Notes: generated by a model from the sequence alone, not told the origin. A DNA stretch of 64,000 bases from Girardinichthys multiradiatus (GCF_021462225.1 NC_061813.1:22468442-22532441), one strand, 5' to 3'. Shown: positions 1 through 10,693, numbered from the stretch's first letter. Numbers and translations: made by a program.

Positions 1-640
1 TTAACTGTTCACAGTTAAATCCATAAAAATTACAATAAGTATCCTTATGTGTAATCCATGTAATATTTATTAAAATACACAGTTGAAGCAGTAGAGAGTG
101 AAACACGCATGTTCTCATATTCTGGGACTGAGAGACTGGTGGGGCCTGTGTGGAGCCACACATTATCTGTCTTATCTTGCAGAAATATAAACAAGTGTAT
201 CCGAAGAAATGATGTATGATGATTTTCCATTCTTTTACAAGTATTAAATAAAATGAGTAATCTTTGATGGATTGAGCAATCCCTTTAGACATAGGGAAGT
301 AGGAGGGAGGGGTTAGCTCATCGGACAACGAAAGTAGTCACATAGTTGATCATTTTCTAATGTTGTTCACAGTACAGAAAAAAAATTATCTGTGTTTTCT
401 ACAATCTCCTGTCTTATTCATCCCTCATCCAACACTTTTCTCCTGAATCTTTAGAACCACTCTCTTTAATTGTTTAAACAAAGAACATTTAAACAATAAC
501 TACAAAAATATTATTTACAGCACTAAACAAAAAAGGAAATTAGGTCATCAATGAACTCAATGATACACAAACCTAATGACATCCATTGCAGTACAACAAA
601 GAAAACACAATAACAAGGCTTTGATTTTCCTGCCAGCCAG
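1..640. other. AT-rich spacer, no gene seen
   Basis: No exon, RNA gene or recognisable transposon was found here. Reading frames are short and have no family resemblance. KCNB2 is the expected upstream neighbour of TRPA1 in other vertebrates, but none of its coding sequence is visible. Confidence 0.5.
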
Positions 641-1250
641 TGTCTGAGTTTTGAGTTTGTGTTTTTGTTTATTATACCTGGTCTGGTCCTTAGGTTACCC
701 TTCTGTGTTTTGCGGTGTTAATTAATTTCACTCCCTTCGGTCTACCCACACCTGTTCCATTTCCCCTGATTACCTGGTCCCTCTATTCATTGGTTCACCC
801 TGCTTTCCCTGTTTGTATTTAAGCTCTTTAGTTTTCATTATTCTTCATTGGTTCCTTGTTGTATTAGTTCTGTTTTGATCTTGTTCCGGAGGGATCTGTG
901 GACGAACGCCTTCACAACCTGTTCCTGCCTGTGTGGGGTGTGGGGACGGACTGCTTGAAGCCGAGCTGCCTCCACTGCCTGATCCTGTTCCTAAGCGGTT
1001 CGAGGACGAACTGCTGCCTGACCCCGTTCCTCATTAGCAGTGCCTCAGGTCTTCATGGCTTTGCCAAGGGCTCCAGCGGTTTCTGTACCACTCTCCAGGA
1101 TCACAGCGGTATCTGCACCGCTCTTCAGAACTCCACCGTGGTTCTGAGCCTTTCGAGCTCCACCGCCGGCTTCTTAGCGGCCGTCCTCCGGACAGCCTAC
1201 TATGTTGGGACGTAAATTTCTTATTAGTCTGTTTCTACAGTCAAATTCTT
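641..1250 (+). repeat. Possible LTR-like interspersed repeat relic
   Basis: The composition (T-rich with blocks of CACCTGTTCC and TGATTACCTG, then a TATTTAAG box near 820) resembles the U3-to-TATA part of the solo LTR at 56190-57061. That LTR shows the same order of a CACCTGTTCC block, a TGATTATCTG block and a TATA motif. Clear ends and a target duplication were not found. A 105-codon frame at 898-1215 is Ser/Leu-rich with no family match and is probably not a gene. The family call is an inference. Confidence 0.3.
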
Positions 1251-1786
1251 ACAGAAACTGAAGCCTGGACAATTTGTTGTGCTGTTTGGTGCTGCATCTA
1301 CAGTATAATCAGATGAGGCTTAACTTGTGGCTTGAAAATGTACCTAAACTGAAATGGGATTGTTCCTACTATCAGTGTATGGTTTTTCAGTTATTACCAA
1401 CACATGAGGATTAAAGATGAATGTGAAATCTAATTTTAAAGCAATCACTGAATACCGTGGATGTTTTTTTTTTCCTTCATATTCTCAACAAAAGTGCATG
1501 GATAGTTGCAAGGTACATCCTGCAGCAAATTAAGAAGTACAACCTTTCACATGAGCTGCTGGTTATCTTCTACACTGCCATTGTTTATTCTGTCCTGTGT
1601 TTGTCTATCATTGTGTGCTTTGGCCCATCCACAAATCAGGACATATCTAAACTACAACAAAGGATCATCAGGGCTTACCTTCCCTTCAGGACTTGCACAG
1701 CGCTAGGGTCAGGAAAAGGGCAGCTAAAATCCTGCCACACATCCTGGATACAAAGCGTTTTAACTTTTACCTTCAGGTTGGTGCTA

Positions 1787-1988
1787 TACAGTTCCTTCTC
1801 AAAATATTAGCATATTGTGATAAAGTTAATTATTTTCCATAATGTCATGATGAAAATTTAACATTCATATATTTTAGATTCATTGCACACTAACTGAAAT
1901 ATTTCAGGTCTTTTATTGTCTTAATACGGATGATTTTGGCATACAGCTCATGAAAACCCAAAATTCCTATGTCACAAAATTAGCATAT
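1787..1988 (+). repeat. Left terminal inverted repeat of the Tc1 element
   Basis: About 202 bp, complementary to 3199-3397. It starts TACAGTTCCTTCTC and contains an ATTAGCATATTGTGAT block and a TTAATACGGATGATTTTGG block, both also found inverted at the other end. The length is typical of long-TIR (IR/DR-type) fish Tc1 elements rather than short-TIR worm Tc1. Confidence 0.9.
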
Positions 1989-2065
1989 TTCATCCGACCA
2001 ATAAAAGAAAAGTGTTTTTAATACAAAAAACGTCAACCTTCAAATAATCATGTACAGTTATGCAC

Positions 2066-3070
2066 TCAATACTTGGTCGGGAATCCTTTGGCAGAAATGA
2101 CTGCTTCAATGCGGCATGGCATGGAGGCAATCAGCCTGTGGCACTGCTGAGGTCTTAGGGAGGCCCAGGATGCTTCGATAACGGCCTTTAGCTCATCCAG
2201 AGTGTTGGGTCTTGAGTCTCTCAACGTTCTCTTCACAATATCCCACAGATTCTCTATGGGGTTCAGGTCAGGAGAGTTGGCAGGCCAATTGAGCACAGTG
2301 ATACCATGGTCAGTAAACCATTTACCAGTGGTTTTGGCACTGTGAGCAGGTGCCAGGTCGTGCTGAAAAATGAAATCTTCATCTCCATAAAGCTTTTCAG
2401 CAGATGGAAGCATGAAGTGCTCCAAAATCTCCTGATAGCTAGCTGCATTGACCCTGCCCTTGATAAAACACAGTGGACCAACACCAGCAGCTGACACGGC
2501 ACCCCAGACCATCACTGACTGTGGGTACTTGACACTGGACTTCTGGCATTTTGGCATTTCCTTCTCCCCAGTCTTCCTCCAGACTCTGGCACCTTGATTT
2601 CCGAATGACATGCAGAATTTGCTTTCATCTGAAAAAAGTACTTTGGACCACTGAGCAACAGTCCAGTGCTGCTTCTCTGTAGCCCAGGTCAGGCACTTCT
2701 GCCGCTGTTTCTGGTTCAAAAGTGGCTTGACCTGGGGAATGCGGCACCTGTAGCCTGTTTCCTGCACACGCCTGTGCACGGTGGCTCTGGATGTTTCTAC
2801 TCCAGACTCAGTCCACTGCTTCCGCAGGTCCCCCAAGGTCTGGAATCGGCCCTTCTCCACAATCTTCCTCAGGGTCCGGTCACCTCTTCTCGTTGTGCAG
2901 CGTTTTCTGCCACACTTTTTCCTCCCCACAGACTTCTCACTGAGGTGCCTTGATACAGCACTCTGGGAACAGCCTATTCGTTCAGAAATTTCTTTCTGTG
3001 TCTTACCCTCTTGCTTGAGGATGTCAATAGTGGCCTTCTGGACAGCAGTCAGGTTGGCAGTCTTACCCAT
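2066..3070 (-). CDS. Tc1-family transposase, 334 aa, apparently intact
   Basis: Cut-and-paste DNA transposase of the IS630-Tc1-mariner superfamily. The N-terminus (about residues 1-55) reads as a paired-type helix-turn-helix DNA-binding domain ('ISERIGCSQSAVSRHL'), followed by an Arg/Lys-rich linker ('GRKKCGRKR', compare a nuclear localisation signal) and a second winged helix. The catalytic core has the first Asp in 'LFSDESKF', the second in 'FQHDLAPAH' and the Glu in '[12 protein letters not shown]'. The second Asp and the Glu are separated by 34 residues (DD34E), as required for Tc1. Length (334 aa) is normal for the family. The ATG at 3070 is the first in frame and lies downstream of the 3' inverted repeat as expected. 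No inactivating change is visible; activity is untested. Confidence 0.93.
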   Translation of the reverse strand: MGKTANLTAVQKATIDILKQEGKTQKEISERIGCSQSAVSRHLSEKSVGRKKCGRKRCTTRRGDRTLRKIVEKGRFQTLGDLRKQWTESGVETSRATVHRRVQETGYRCRIPQVKPLLNQKQRQKCLTWATEKQHWTVAQWSKVLFSDESKFCMSFGNQGARVWRKTGEKEMPKCQKSSVKYPQSVMVWGAVSAAGVGPLCFIKGRVNAASYQEILEHFMLPSAEKLYGDEDFIFQHDLAPAHSAKTTGKWFTDHGITVLNWPANSPDLNPIENLWDIVKRTLRDSRPNTLDELKAVIEASWASLRPQQCHRLIASMPCRIEAVISAKGFPTKY

Positions 3071-3198
3071 GATTGGGGTTTTGAGCGATGAACCAGGCTG
3101 GGAGTTTTAAAGGCCACAGGAATCTTTTGCAGGTGTTTAGAGTTAACTCGTTGATTCAGATGATTAGGTTCATAGCTCGTTTAGAGACCCTTTTAATG

Positions 3199-3397
3199 AT
3201 ATGCTAATTTTGTGAGATAGGAATTTTGGGTTTTCATGAGCTGTATGCCAAAATCATCCGTATTAAGACAATAAAAGACCTGAAATATTTCAGTTAGTGT
3301 GCAATGAATCTAAAATATATGAATGTTAAATTTTCATGACATTATGGAAAATAATGAACTTCATCACAATATGCTAATATTTTGAGAAGGACCTGTA
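3199..3397 (-). repeat. Right terminal inverted repeat of the Tc1 element
   Basis: Inverted partner of 1787-1988, ending CTGTA. Differences from the left arm include one 3-nt deletion within the CATGATGAAA block and a few single-base changes. Confidence 0.9.
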
Positions 3398-3500
3398 GAG
3401 CGATATTTGCAAAAAACATCTGCCACAAAGACAGATTCTTTTCCCAGGCTTTCTCTCTACGGCACAAGTAACAGTGCTCAGATTAATACCATACGTATTT

Positions 3501-3839
3501 GAAGTAATTCAACTTTGCCTCCTCTTTTGTAAATACACTGAAGATACACATGCACTTATTCACAAAAACATTTTTGTTTTCCTTTTTATAAATAAAAATT
3601 TAAAATGTCTTCACTAAAAGCAAAGTGGAACCAAAGTCAAATTCCTTATTTGTTTCCAAAAACGTGGCAAATAAAGCTGGTTCTGATATTTTTGTTTAGT
3701 CATGTGTGTTCGAGCGTGGTACACATAAGCTGAAGTGGCTTATATGCAGGTTTGCAATAAGCACGTACTTAACCCCTCCATTTCTGCTACCTGTGTGACC
3801 CCTTCTCTTTTCCAATGGTTAAAATCAGTCTGACAGAGG
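3501..3839. other. Spacer, nothing recognised
   Basis: AT-rich, with no reading frame or repeat that I could identify. Confidence 0.4.
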
Positions 3840-4872
3840 GAGGTATCCCAATCCTTGTGGTTTTTAGTATAACAATGACCATCAGTGGGACCCTTTGTGA
3901 GGTGCCTTGAGACGACATTGTTGTAAATAAGCGCCGTTTAACTAAATAATCTGAACTGAAACTATCTGTGTAGTTATGCTGCTATAGGCTTAGGCTGCTG
4001 GAGGACATAATGACCACTTTCACCCTCTTCGCTACATTCTCACACTACTCTCCAATTTTGCATTGTTTGCTGTTATTTCAGCTTTTAACCTTGTTCTCTC
4101 TTTTGTCTTCCTAGAAGCTACACCTGGCCTGGCTCTGTGTCTACCTGTGACACCTTTCTGGAGAGGGGAATTGTCTGAGCTTCTGGCCACAACTTAATGC
4201 TCACCCTCTACTGATGATCCACATAGCCCTGTCTTTTAGTGTTTAACCCTTTCTCTCTCCTAGACATGGAAATTGACTGAGCTTTTACTGTAACTAATTA
4301 TATGTGCTCTCTTTCAGACTCTAACCTTGAAAACTGGCTCAGAGTTTATCTGTTCTTTCTTTCTAGGTGAAACGACTAAAGGAGCTACATCCATTAACAT
4401 TTACTTTTCCTTCCCGTAGAAAGTACTTCTGGATCAGTGCTTATGTGTTCTTTTTGTGTCTCTGCTCTGTTCTCTAAAACCCAGTAGGTCGTGGCAGATG
4501 GCCGCTCACACTGAGCCTGGTTCTGCTGGAGGTTTCTTCCTGTTAAAAGGGAGTTTTTCCTCTCCACTGTCGCTACATGCATGCTCAGTATGAGGGATTG
4601 CTGCAAAGTCAACGCCAGTGACTGTCCACTGTTTCTACATGCTCATCCAGGAGGAGAGAATGCTGCAAGTCACTGACTGGATGCAATCTGCTGGGTTTCC
4701 TTAGACAGAAAAACTTTTTATCCAATTTGAATAAAATGCTAACTCCGACTGCACTGTTCAATTGTTAGGATTAATTGGAATGTATGTACCTGACTGTTGT
4801 GAAGTGCCTTGAGACAACATGTGTTGTGAATTGGCGCTATATAAATAAAACTGAATTGAATTGAATTGAATT
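3840..4872 (+). repeat. L2-like LINE 3' untranslated regions and tails (two tail copies)
   Basis: Two copies of the tail common at L2-like fish LINE 3' ends are present: 'GAGGTGCCTTGAGACGACAT' near 3900, and a fuller one near 4800 running through GAATTGGCGCTATATAAATAAA into a (TTGAA)n microsatellite at about 4850-4872. The 3' UTR at 3960-4790 aligns in inverse orientation with 55604-57250 (shared blocks: GGAGGACATAATGACCACTTTC; TGGCCTGG; AACTTAATG; CTGGAGG..TTCCTGTTAAAA), which confirms it as an interspersed family. No coding sequence is intact. Confidence 0.8.
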
Positions 4873-4879
4873 AACCCAA

Positions 4880-5480
4880 CATGCCAACCAACTCCTGGTG
4901 CAGTCTATGGTTATCTCCTGTCTTGACTACTGGAATGTCCTCCTCTGTGGTCTCCTAGGCTATGCTGTGAAACCTCTGCGGATGGTGCAGAACACGGTGG
5001 CGCTTCTGGTCTTCAATCAGCCTAAAAGTGCACACTCATTGAGTTTCACTGGCTACCCATGGCCGTCCCCATCAAATCCATGTCACTGAGAACGTACAAA
5101 GGGCTTAATACAATGGTTCCCATCTACTTAAAGCTTCTCGCAAAGGCAAATGTCACAACTCGGTCACTCTAGTTGTCAAAGGATTGTTGGCAAGCAGTGT
5201 CCACATAAAGCTCAAGATAATTGAGACTCTATTCATGTGTCATTTCACAATGATGGACCGACCTTTTAAGCGCTACTAGAACAGGGGCTTCCCAGTCTAT
5301 CTTCAAGAAGCTCTTGAAAACTGAGCTCTTCAGAGAACATCTACCCTAGCACCTACCCTGTACTTCCCTACCCTCTCTACTGCATGATCTCTTTGCAGAT
5401 TTCCCTCCATGACTGTACTCCATTTCTACACTGTCAGACCTGTCACCTCTGACAGAACCTGACAAATGGTCTTTTTTCTA
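4880..5480 (+). pseudogene. L2-like LINE reverse transcriptase C-terminal relic
   Basis: A frame from 4898 reads 'VISCLDYWNVLLCGL', then 'MVQNTVALLVFNQPK', the conserved region after the RT palm in fish L2-type LINEs. After frameshifts it continues as 'HWLPMAVPIK' and 'TYKGLNTMVP'. The order and spacing match the copies at 16555-17139 and 57432-57698. It is truncated, frameshifted and has no 5' part. Confidence 0.8.
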
Positions 5481-6735
5481 AGTAGCTTACCGTTAGCTTT
5501 GATAATAACTGCATTGTGATATCCTCATTTGGAAGGACCCTAACCCATGGATAAACAAAAACATACCCATCAAATTCCACGACCTAGACATAAAGCATTT
5601 GGGTAGCTGTTCACTGTAGTTATCACTGTGCTGAAATCTGTGAGTTGTTTTTGCTGTCTGTCAATTGTGGAACAAATGTTGATGAAAGTTTCACTAAGCA
5701 AGCATTGTCATTCTTTTAACATAAACCAGGGTTGGCTTTTAGCATTTTTACTTCACAGTGACTCTGCTAACAGCTGTATTCCATGCTACAAAAGGATTTT
5801 TACAAAACTAGCAGCAGGGCAGCTCTGCCACACAATTTGTACAGTCAGAGACAGAACTGCAATCAGATACTTGTTCCCATGGGAGAAATGTTTGTATAAT
5901 CCTTAGTTAATGATATACCTTATCTGATAATCCTGTCTGATAAAGATTCCCTGAGCGATACTCCCTAATCCTCCCCATCAACAAGGAGGACTTAGAACTT
6001 GACCTTACTGTGTCATGTCAGGAGTAAAAAACAGCAGCAGAACAGGCCTGAGTACAAACGTCGCAAACAACAACAAAAAAATGCTGCAAGATATTCAAGT
6101 CAAATACAGCAGCTCACACCCTTGTTAAAATGTTTTCGTTATGTAAACATGTGAAAACATAATAAACCATTTTTAAAGATGTTCCCACATATATCTGTTA
6201 AAATGTATCCTGCACGAAAAGTAATGGTGGAGAGGCAGAATGCTGTTTCATTAAAGCATTAGATTTTCTTTAGTTTATATCTTCCATTAATTATTTTGAA
6301 CTTGATTAAACTAAAATAAAGTTCAGCTTTCCTACTTAGTTTTTCCTGACCTCTCCCCATTTCTGTCCTTTAGCCAAAGCCATAGTTGACTGAAAGGTTA
6401 CAAAGGATTACAAAAATGTCACTGCACAAAGATATCCGTCAAGGCAAATGTATTAAAAGTGCCAGAGCATTATTTCTATATGATAGAACCAAAAAGAATG
6501 TCATCTTTGTTAGACAACAGTAACAATAAATTAACATTTGTTCCTCCATAGTTGTGCATGATGGCCAGGGAGGTTGACAAGAAGCAGAGAATAACACTAA
6601 ATGACCTGGGTGAGTTTCCAACAAGGACTGGTTGAGTTATACATGAGAAAGCAATCTCTCTTTATTCTCCATGTGTCAGGTCTAAGGGCTAGGGATGCGA
6701 AACAGAAGCCTTTTCTTATGAAGAAAGCATTGATG
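5481..6735. other. Spacer, nothing recognised
   Basis: About 1.25 kb without a supported gene. A 92-codon frame at 5628-5906 has no family resemblance and no splice or promoter context. No clear repeat was identified. Confidence 0.4.
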
Positions 6736-6739
6736 TGAT

Positions 6740-6930
6740 GCTAAAATCACCCAAACCCCTGTGTTGTGGTTAAATGAAACCAAACTTAAAATTTTGGCCT
6801 CAATTCCAAACTTTAGTTTGATGCAAAAACTGTCCTGCTCATCCCCAAAGGAACATCATGGTCATAGTGAAATATCATGGTGGCAGCATCATGATCTGGG
6901 TTTCCTGTCAAGGTGGATAATGTATTCAGT
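6740..6930 (+). mobile_element. Tc1-like transposase relic, 5' fragment
   Basis: Degenerate coding residues 'LWLNETKLKIL', then a 'SWWQHHDLG' segment read from GGTGGCAGCATCATGATCTGGG, correspond to the Tc1 'SDETKI..F' and 'GGGSIMLWG' blocks. The sequence breaks off where a SINE begins at about 6945. A further block of the same type, after the Asp-Glu core, appears at 9955-10110, so the SINE and LINE between them may have inserted into this relic. Confidence 0.55.
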
Positions 6931-6944
6931 TTTGACCCAAAGAT

Positions 6945-7258
6945 TATGTATATGCACTGTTGCCTTGCAGCAAGAAGATCCTGGGTTCAACTCCTGGCCA
7001 GGGGTCTTTCTGCATGGAGTTTGCATGTTCTCCCTGTGCATGTGTGGGTTCTCACCGGGTACTCCAGCTTCCTCCCATAGTCAAAAGACATGCCTGTAAG
7101 GTTAATTGGTCTCTCTAATTGCTGTTAAGTGTGTGAATGAGTGTGTGCATGGTTATTTGTGTGTGCTGCCCTGCGATGGCCTCTTGCCTGTAGACTGCTG
7201 GAGATAGGTACCAGCTTCCTTGCGACCAAATATGGAAGAAGCGGTATAGAAAATGACT
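6945..7258 (+). mobile_element. tRNA-headed SINE-like element
   Basis: The head 'TGTTGCCTTGCAGCAAGAAG' followed by CCTGGGTTCAACTCC looks like a tRNA-derived pol III B box (GGTTCAANNC). It runs into a conserved body (GGAGTTTGCATGTTCTCCC; GGTTAATTGGTCTCTCTAA) and ends at GGTATAGAAAATGACTGACGA. The same family appears inverted at 13280-13600 and in part at 34328-34390, 43676-43805 and probably 52575-52830. SINE family name not assigned. Confidence 0.7.
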
Positions 7259-7325
7259 GACGACTAATTATACATATATATAAATATATATATACTGTAT
7301 ATTGTCGTTGTACTCGTCTTCCGCT

Positions 7326-8675
7326 TTATCTGGGACCGGGTTGCGGGGCAGCAGACTCAGCAGAGACACCCAGACGTCCCTCTCCCCGGACACCTCCTCC
7401 AGCTCCTCCGGGGGGGAGCCCGAGGCGACATAGTCCCTCCAGCGTGTCCTGGGCCATCCCCTGGGACTCCTCCCGGTGGGACATTACTGGAACACCTACC
7501 GAGGAAGGCGTCCAGGAGGCATCCAGTATAGATACCCGAGCCACCTCAACTGGCTCCTCTCGATGTGGAGGAGCAGCGGCTCTACTCCGGGACCCTCCCG
7601 GATGGCCAAGCTCCTCACCCCATCTCTAAGGGAGTGTCCGGCCACCCTACGGAGGAAGCTCATTTCAGCCGCTTGTATCAGGGATCTTGTTTTTTTGGTC
7701 ATGACCCAAAGTTCATGGCCATAGGTGAGGGTAGGAACGTAGATCGACCCGTAAATCAAGAGCTTCGCTTTTTGGCTCAGCTCTCTCTTCACCACAACAG
7801 ACCGGCACAGCGCCCCTATTACTGCAGCAGCCGCACCGATCCGTCTGTCGATCTCCCACTCCATTCTTCCCCCCCCCGTTGAACAAGACCCTGAGATACA
7901 TAAACTCCTCCACTTGAGGCAGGAACTCCCATGGCCTCGGACTTGGAGGAGCTGATCCTCATCCCAGCCACTTTAAACTCAGCTGCGATCCGCCCCAGTG
8001 CATGCTTTAGGTCTTGGCTAGAGGGGGCCAGCAGGACCACGTCATCTGCAAAAAGAAGAGATGAAATCTTCTGGTCCCCAAACCAGACCCCCTCCGGCCC
8101 TTGGCTGCGCCTAGAAATCCTGTCCATAAAAGTTATGAACAGGATCGGTGACAAATGACAGCCCTGCCGGAGTGCAACATGCACCGGGAACAGGTCCGAC
8201 TTAGTGCCGGCAATGCGAACCAAACTCCTGCTCCGTTTGTACAGACACCAGATGGCCCCTAGTAAAGGGTCCCCAATTCCATACTCCTGGAGCAACCCCA
8301 CAGGGCATCATGAGGGACACAGTCGAATGCTTTCTCCAGGTCCACAAAACACATGTGGACCGGTTGGGCAAACTCCCATGAACCCTCGAGTACCCTGTAG
8401 AGGGTATAGAGTTGGTCCAGTGTTCCACAGCCGGGACAAAAACCACACTGCTCCTCCTGAAGCCGAGGTTCGACTATCGGCCGGACTCTCCTCTCCAATA
8501 CCCTGGCGTAGGCGTTACCAGGGAGGCTGAGGAGCGTGATCCCCCTGTAGTTGGAACACACCCTCCGGTCACCTTTCTTATGAAGGGGGACCACCACCCC
8601 AGTCTGCCAGTCCAGAGGCACTGTCTCCAACCACCACGCAATGTTGAAGAGGCGTGTCAACCATGACAGCCTCAC
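7326..8675 (-). pseudogene. Reverse transcriptase and C-terminus of the RTE/Rex3-like LINE (frameshifted)
   Basis: Three overlapping minus-strand frames together make one RT. Residues from 8675 carry 'GVVVPLHKKGD' and 'NYRGITLLS' (fingers), and 'FVDLEKAFDCVPH' contains the first catalytic Asp. The frame from 8301 carries 'LRQGCHLSPILF' and 'LLFADDVVLLAP', the FADD catalytic box. The frame from 7864 carries the C-terminal 'RIGAAAAVIGALCRS' and 'LRRVAGHSLRDGVRS'. Catalytic residues persist, but at least two frameshifts separate them, so the copy cannot make a functional enzyme. Confidence 0.85.
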
Positions 8676-8792
8676 AATACCCAGAGACTTGAGGTACTCA
8701 AGGGGCGGATCTCATCCACCCCCGAAACCCTGCCACCGCGGAGCTTTTTAACCACCTCGGTTGCCATCGGCACAGGCAGAGGCACCCTAACC

Positions 8793-9533
8793 CTAAACTA
8801 GGGTTAGAGTGCCTCTGGTTAAGTCTGATGATACGACAACAAAGTCGATCATTGACCTCCTGCCTAGGGTGTCCTGGTGCCAAGTGCACTGATGGACACC
8901 CTTATGTTTGAAGATGGTGTTCACTATGGACAATCCGTGACAAGCACAGAAGTCCAATAACAAAACACCACTCGGATTTAGATCGGGGAGGCCATTCCTC
9001 CCGATCACGCCACTCCAGGTGTCACTGTCGTTTCCCACGTGGGCGTTGAAGTCCACCAGCAGAATAATGGAGTCCCCGGGAAGGGCACTATACAGCACCC
9101 CCGACAGGGACACCAAGAAGGCCGGGTACTCCGCACTACCACTCGGCCCGTATGCCGAAATGACAGTCAGAGACCTGTCCCCAACCTGAAGGCGCAGGGA
9201 TGCGACCCTGTCATCCAGTGGGGTAAACCCCAACACGAGACGGCTGAGCTGGGGGGCAACAAGCATACCCACCCCAGTCTGCCGCCTCTCCCCGTGGGCC
9301 ACTCCAGAGTAGAACAGAGTCCAGCCCCTCTCGAGGAGATGGGTTCCAGAGCCCATGCTGTACGTGGAGGCGAGCCTGACTATTTCTAGTCGATATCTCT
9401 CGACCTCCCACACGAGCTCAGGCTCCTTCCCCCCCAGCGAGGTGACATTCCATGTCCCTAGAGCCAGCCTAAGCATCCGGGGATCGGGCCGCCAGGGTCT
9501 CCACCTTCGTCCGCCGCCCAATCCTCTATGCAC
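8793..9533 (-). pseudogene. APE-type endonuclease domain of the RTE/Rex3-like LINE
   Basis: This frame reads '[17 protein letters not shown]' (substrate-binding TWN motif), '[12 protein letters not shown]', '[19 protein letters not shown]' (AYGP motif), and '[11 protein letters not shown]', where most copies have GDFN, so the Gly is lost here. It ends with '[19 protein letters not shown]' (TWH...IDF). This is the apurinic-endonuclease fold that nicks the target for LINE integration. The frame stops before joining the RT. Confidence 0.82.
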
Positions 9534-9878
9534 TGGTCCCTCACGGTTCCCCCTGCAGGTGGTGGGCCCACTGGGGGATGGCCTCGCATCTCTCGTTCGG
9601 GCTTGGCCCGGCCGGGTCCCGTGAGGAGCAACCCAGCCACCAGGCGCTCTCCGACAAGTCCCGACCCCAGGCCTGGCTCCAGGGTGGACCCCTGCTCCGC
9701 CGTACCAGTCAATGTCACGTGCTTCGATTTAGTAGTCGTCATGAGGGGTTCTTTAACCGCTCTTTGTCTGACCGTCAGCTAGAGCCTGTTTGCCATGGGA
9801 GACCCAGACAACATAGCCTTTAGGATCATTCGAGCACTCAAACCCCTCCACCACGTTAAGGTGGCAGTTCAAGGAGGG

Positions 9879-9882
<4 letters not shown>

Positions 9883-9917
<35 letters not shown>

Positions 9918-9930
9918 TATATTATATATA
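9883..9930. repeat. (TA)n microsatellite
   Basis: A run of alternating T and A begins after GGAGGGGTG and grades into ATTATATTATATT. It sits at the 5' end of the RTE/Rex3-like LINE. Confidence 0.9.
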
Positions 9931-9954
9931 ATATCCATCTATATTCATATAGGA

Positions 9955-10110
9955 ATGAGAGCAAAATGAAAGTTTTGTAATGGGCTGGCCAGAGTCCAGG
10001 ACTAAATCAGACAGAAAGTCTGTGGATCACCTGAATAGCAGTAGACCAGAGATCTCAATTTATGGAAGGCAAAGAGGTCAAAACAGACCAACAATTGGTT
10101 TATTGGTTTT
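9955..10110 (+). mobile_element. Tc1-like transposase relic, 3' fragment
   Basis: Residues 'WASQSPGLNQTESLW', read with one frame adjustment from GGCTGGCCAGAGTCCAGGAC, correspond to the Tc1 [14 protein letters not shown] block that carries the catalytic Glu. Probably the 3' part of the relic that starts at 6740, separated from it by the SINE and LINE insertions. Confidence 0.5.
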
Positions 10111-10619
10111 TCAGTAGATTTGTGCATAATAAATGTCCCATAATATGCAGAAAAGGTTTTGAAATTAATGATTATTGTTTTATTTTTGCACATCTCAAAA
10201 GCCTGGCCTTTTAACAGGCGTGTGGTACATGCAAAAAGTGTGTTCTCTCTGTAGTTGCTTGAAAACTTTGGTACATATAAATTGAAATCATGGTGAAACT
10301 TGTTTTTCACAAATTTTGAACTTTGGCGTTTGTGCTTGAAAGATTCTAACCAGATTACATGAAACTTTTTGAAGTAATTTTGTCTAATACAGGAACCTAA
10401 TGACTAAGACAGTATCCAGCTTTCAGAAACTTTATTAAAACGGATTATAAAGAAATAAAATGTATTATGTTCATTGTATTACTGCATTGGTTCCAGTCAA
10501 GTGTCCTATCAGGTTACACCTCTCCCTGACTATGGAAAGTGAGTCCCTGTTCTGCTCACAGGAGGGCAGAACATTGCCTGCATTAGGCAACACCCATGGA
10601 AATGACTTGCTTCCCACAC
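10111..10619. other. Spacer, nothing recognised
   Basis: No gene or repeat identified. The 10490-10620 part looks non-repetitive and leads into the promoter-like block at 10620. Confidence 0.35.
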
Positions 10620-10693
10620 TATTTAAAGCCTTTTAGTGGTGGTGAAGGGAGCATCTGGATAGCCCAGCTCAGGAGCAGCATCACACACGTACA
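10620..10693 (+). promoter_or_regulatory. trpa1: Candidate trpa1 upstream promoter with non-coding first exon
   Basis: TATTTAAA at 10620-10627 lies about 30 bp before a plausible start near 10650. The following 40-odd bases contain no ATG and end at ACA followed by GTAAGTAC (donor GT at 10694). The acceptor at 12791 (pyrimidine-rich ...CTGTCTCCTCAG) precedes the trpa1 start codon, so splicing 10693 to 12792 would give a short leader. Inference from signals only; the TATA box at 12754 is the alternative. Confidence 0.35.

Larger units (their letters stand above)
1787..3397 (-). mobile_element. Full-length Tc1/mariner transposon with long inverted repeats
   Basis: The element begins TACAGTTCCTTCTC and ends with the near-complement GAGAAGGACCTGTA, next to a TA in the left flank as expected for Tc1 integration. 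Terminal inverted repeats of about 200 bp (1787-1988 and 3199-3397) differ by only a handful of substitutions and one 3-nt gap. Between them lies one transposase gene on the minus strand with no visible stop or frameshift. Near-identical arms, an open transposase and complete ends suggest a fairly young copy that could be, or recently was, mobile. Its target is an older LINE fragment. Confidence 0.93.
1457..3500 (+). pseudogene. LINE 3' relic (reverse transcriptase C-terminus), split by a Tc1 insertion
   Basis: Residues read from about 1500 to 1770 match the C-terminal tail common in fish non-LTR retrotransposons: a 'KKYNLSHELLVIFYTAIV' stretch followed by a WFGP-like 'CFGPSTNQD' and 'LQQRIIRAY'. 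The reading resumes after 3398 with a degraded 'RQILFPG'-like segment. The interruption at 1787-3397 is exactly a Tc1 element at a TA dinucleotide, so the LINE was already resident when the Tc1 arrived. No intact open frame remains. The clade (L2/CR1 or Rex1) is an inference. Confidence 0.65.
7303..9882 (-). mobile_element. RTE/Rex3-like LINE, damaged, near full length
   Basis: The 3' end on the minus strand is at about 7303 and shares its terminal GTCTTCCGCTT...GACCGGGT.GCGGGG block with the young copy at 62036. Toward 9882 come, in order of translation, an AP-endonuclease domain (8793-9533), reverse transcriptase (about 7819-8675) and a C-terminal 'HELWVMTKKTRS...IERSQLRWLGYL' segment (7326-7864). 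GC content is far above the flanks. About 120 bp between the endonuclease and RT frames does not connect them in frame, and several frameshifts break the ORF. The RTE/Rex3 clade assignment is from recalled motif similarity, not a search. Confidence 0.85.

Noticed and set aside
898..1215. 105-codon frame rich in Ser, Leu and Cys
   Set aside because: No family resemblance, no splice or promoter context, inside repeat-like sequence.
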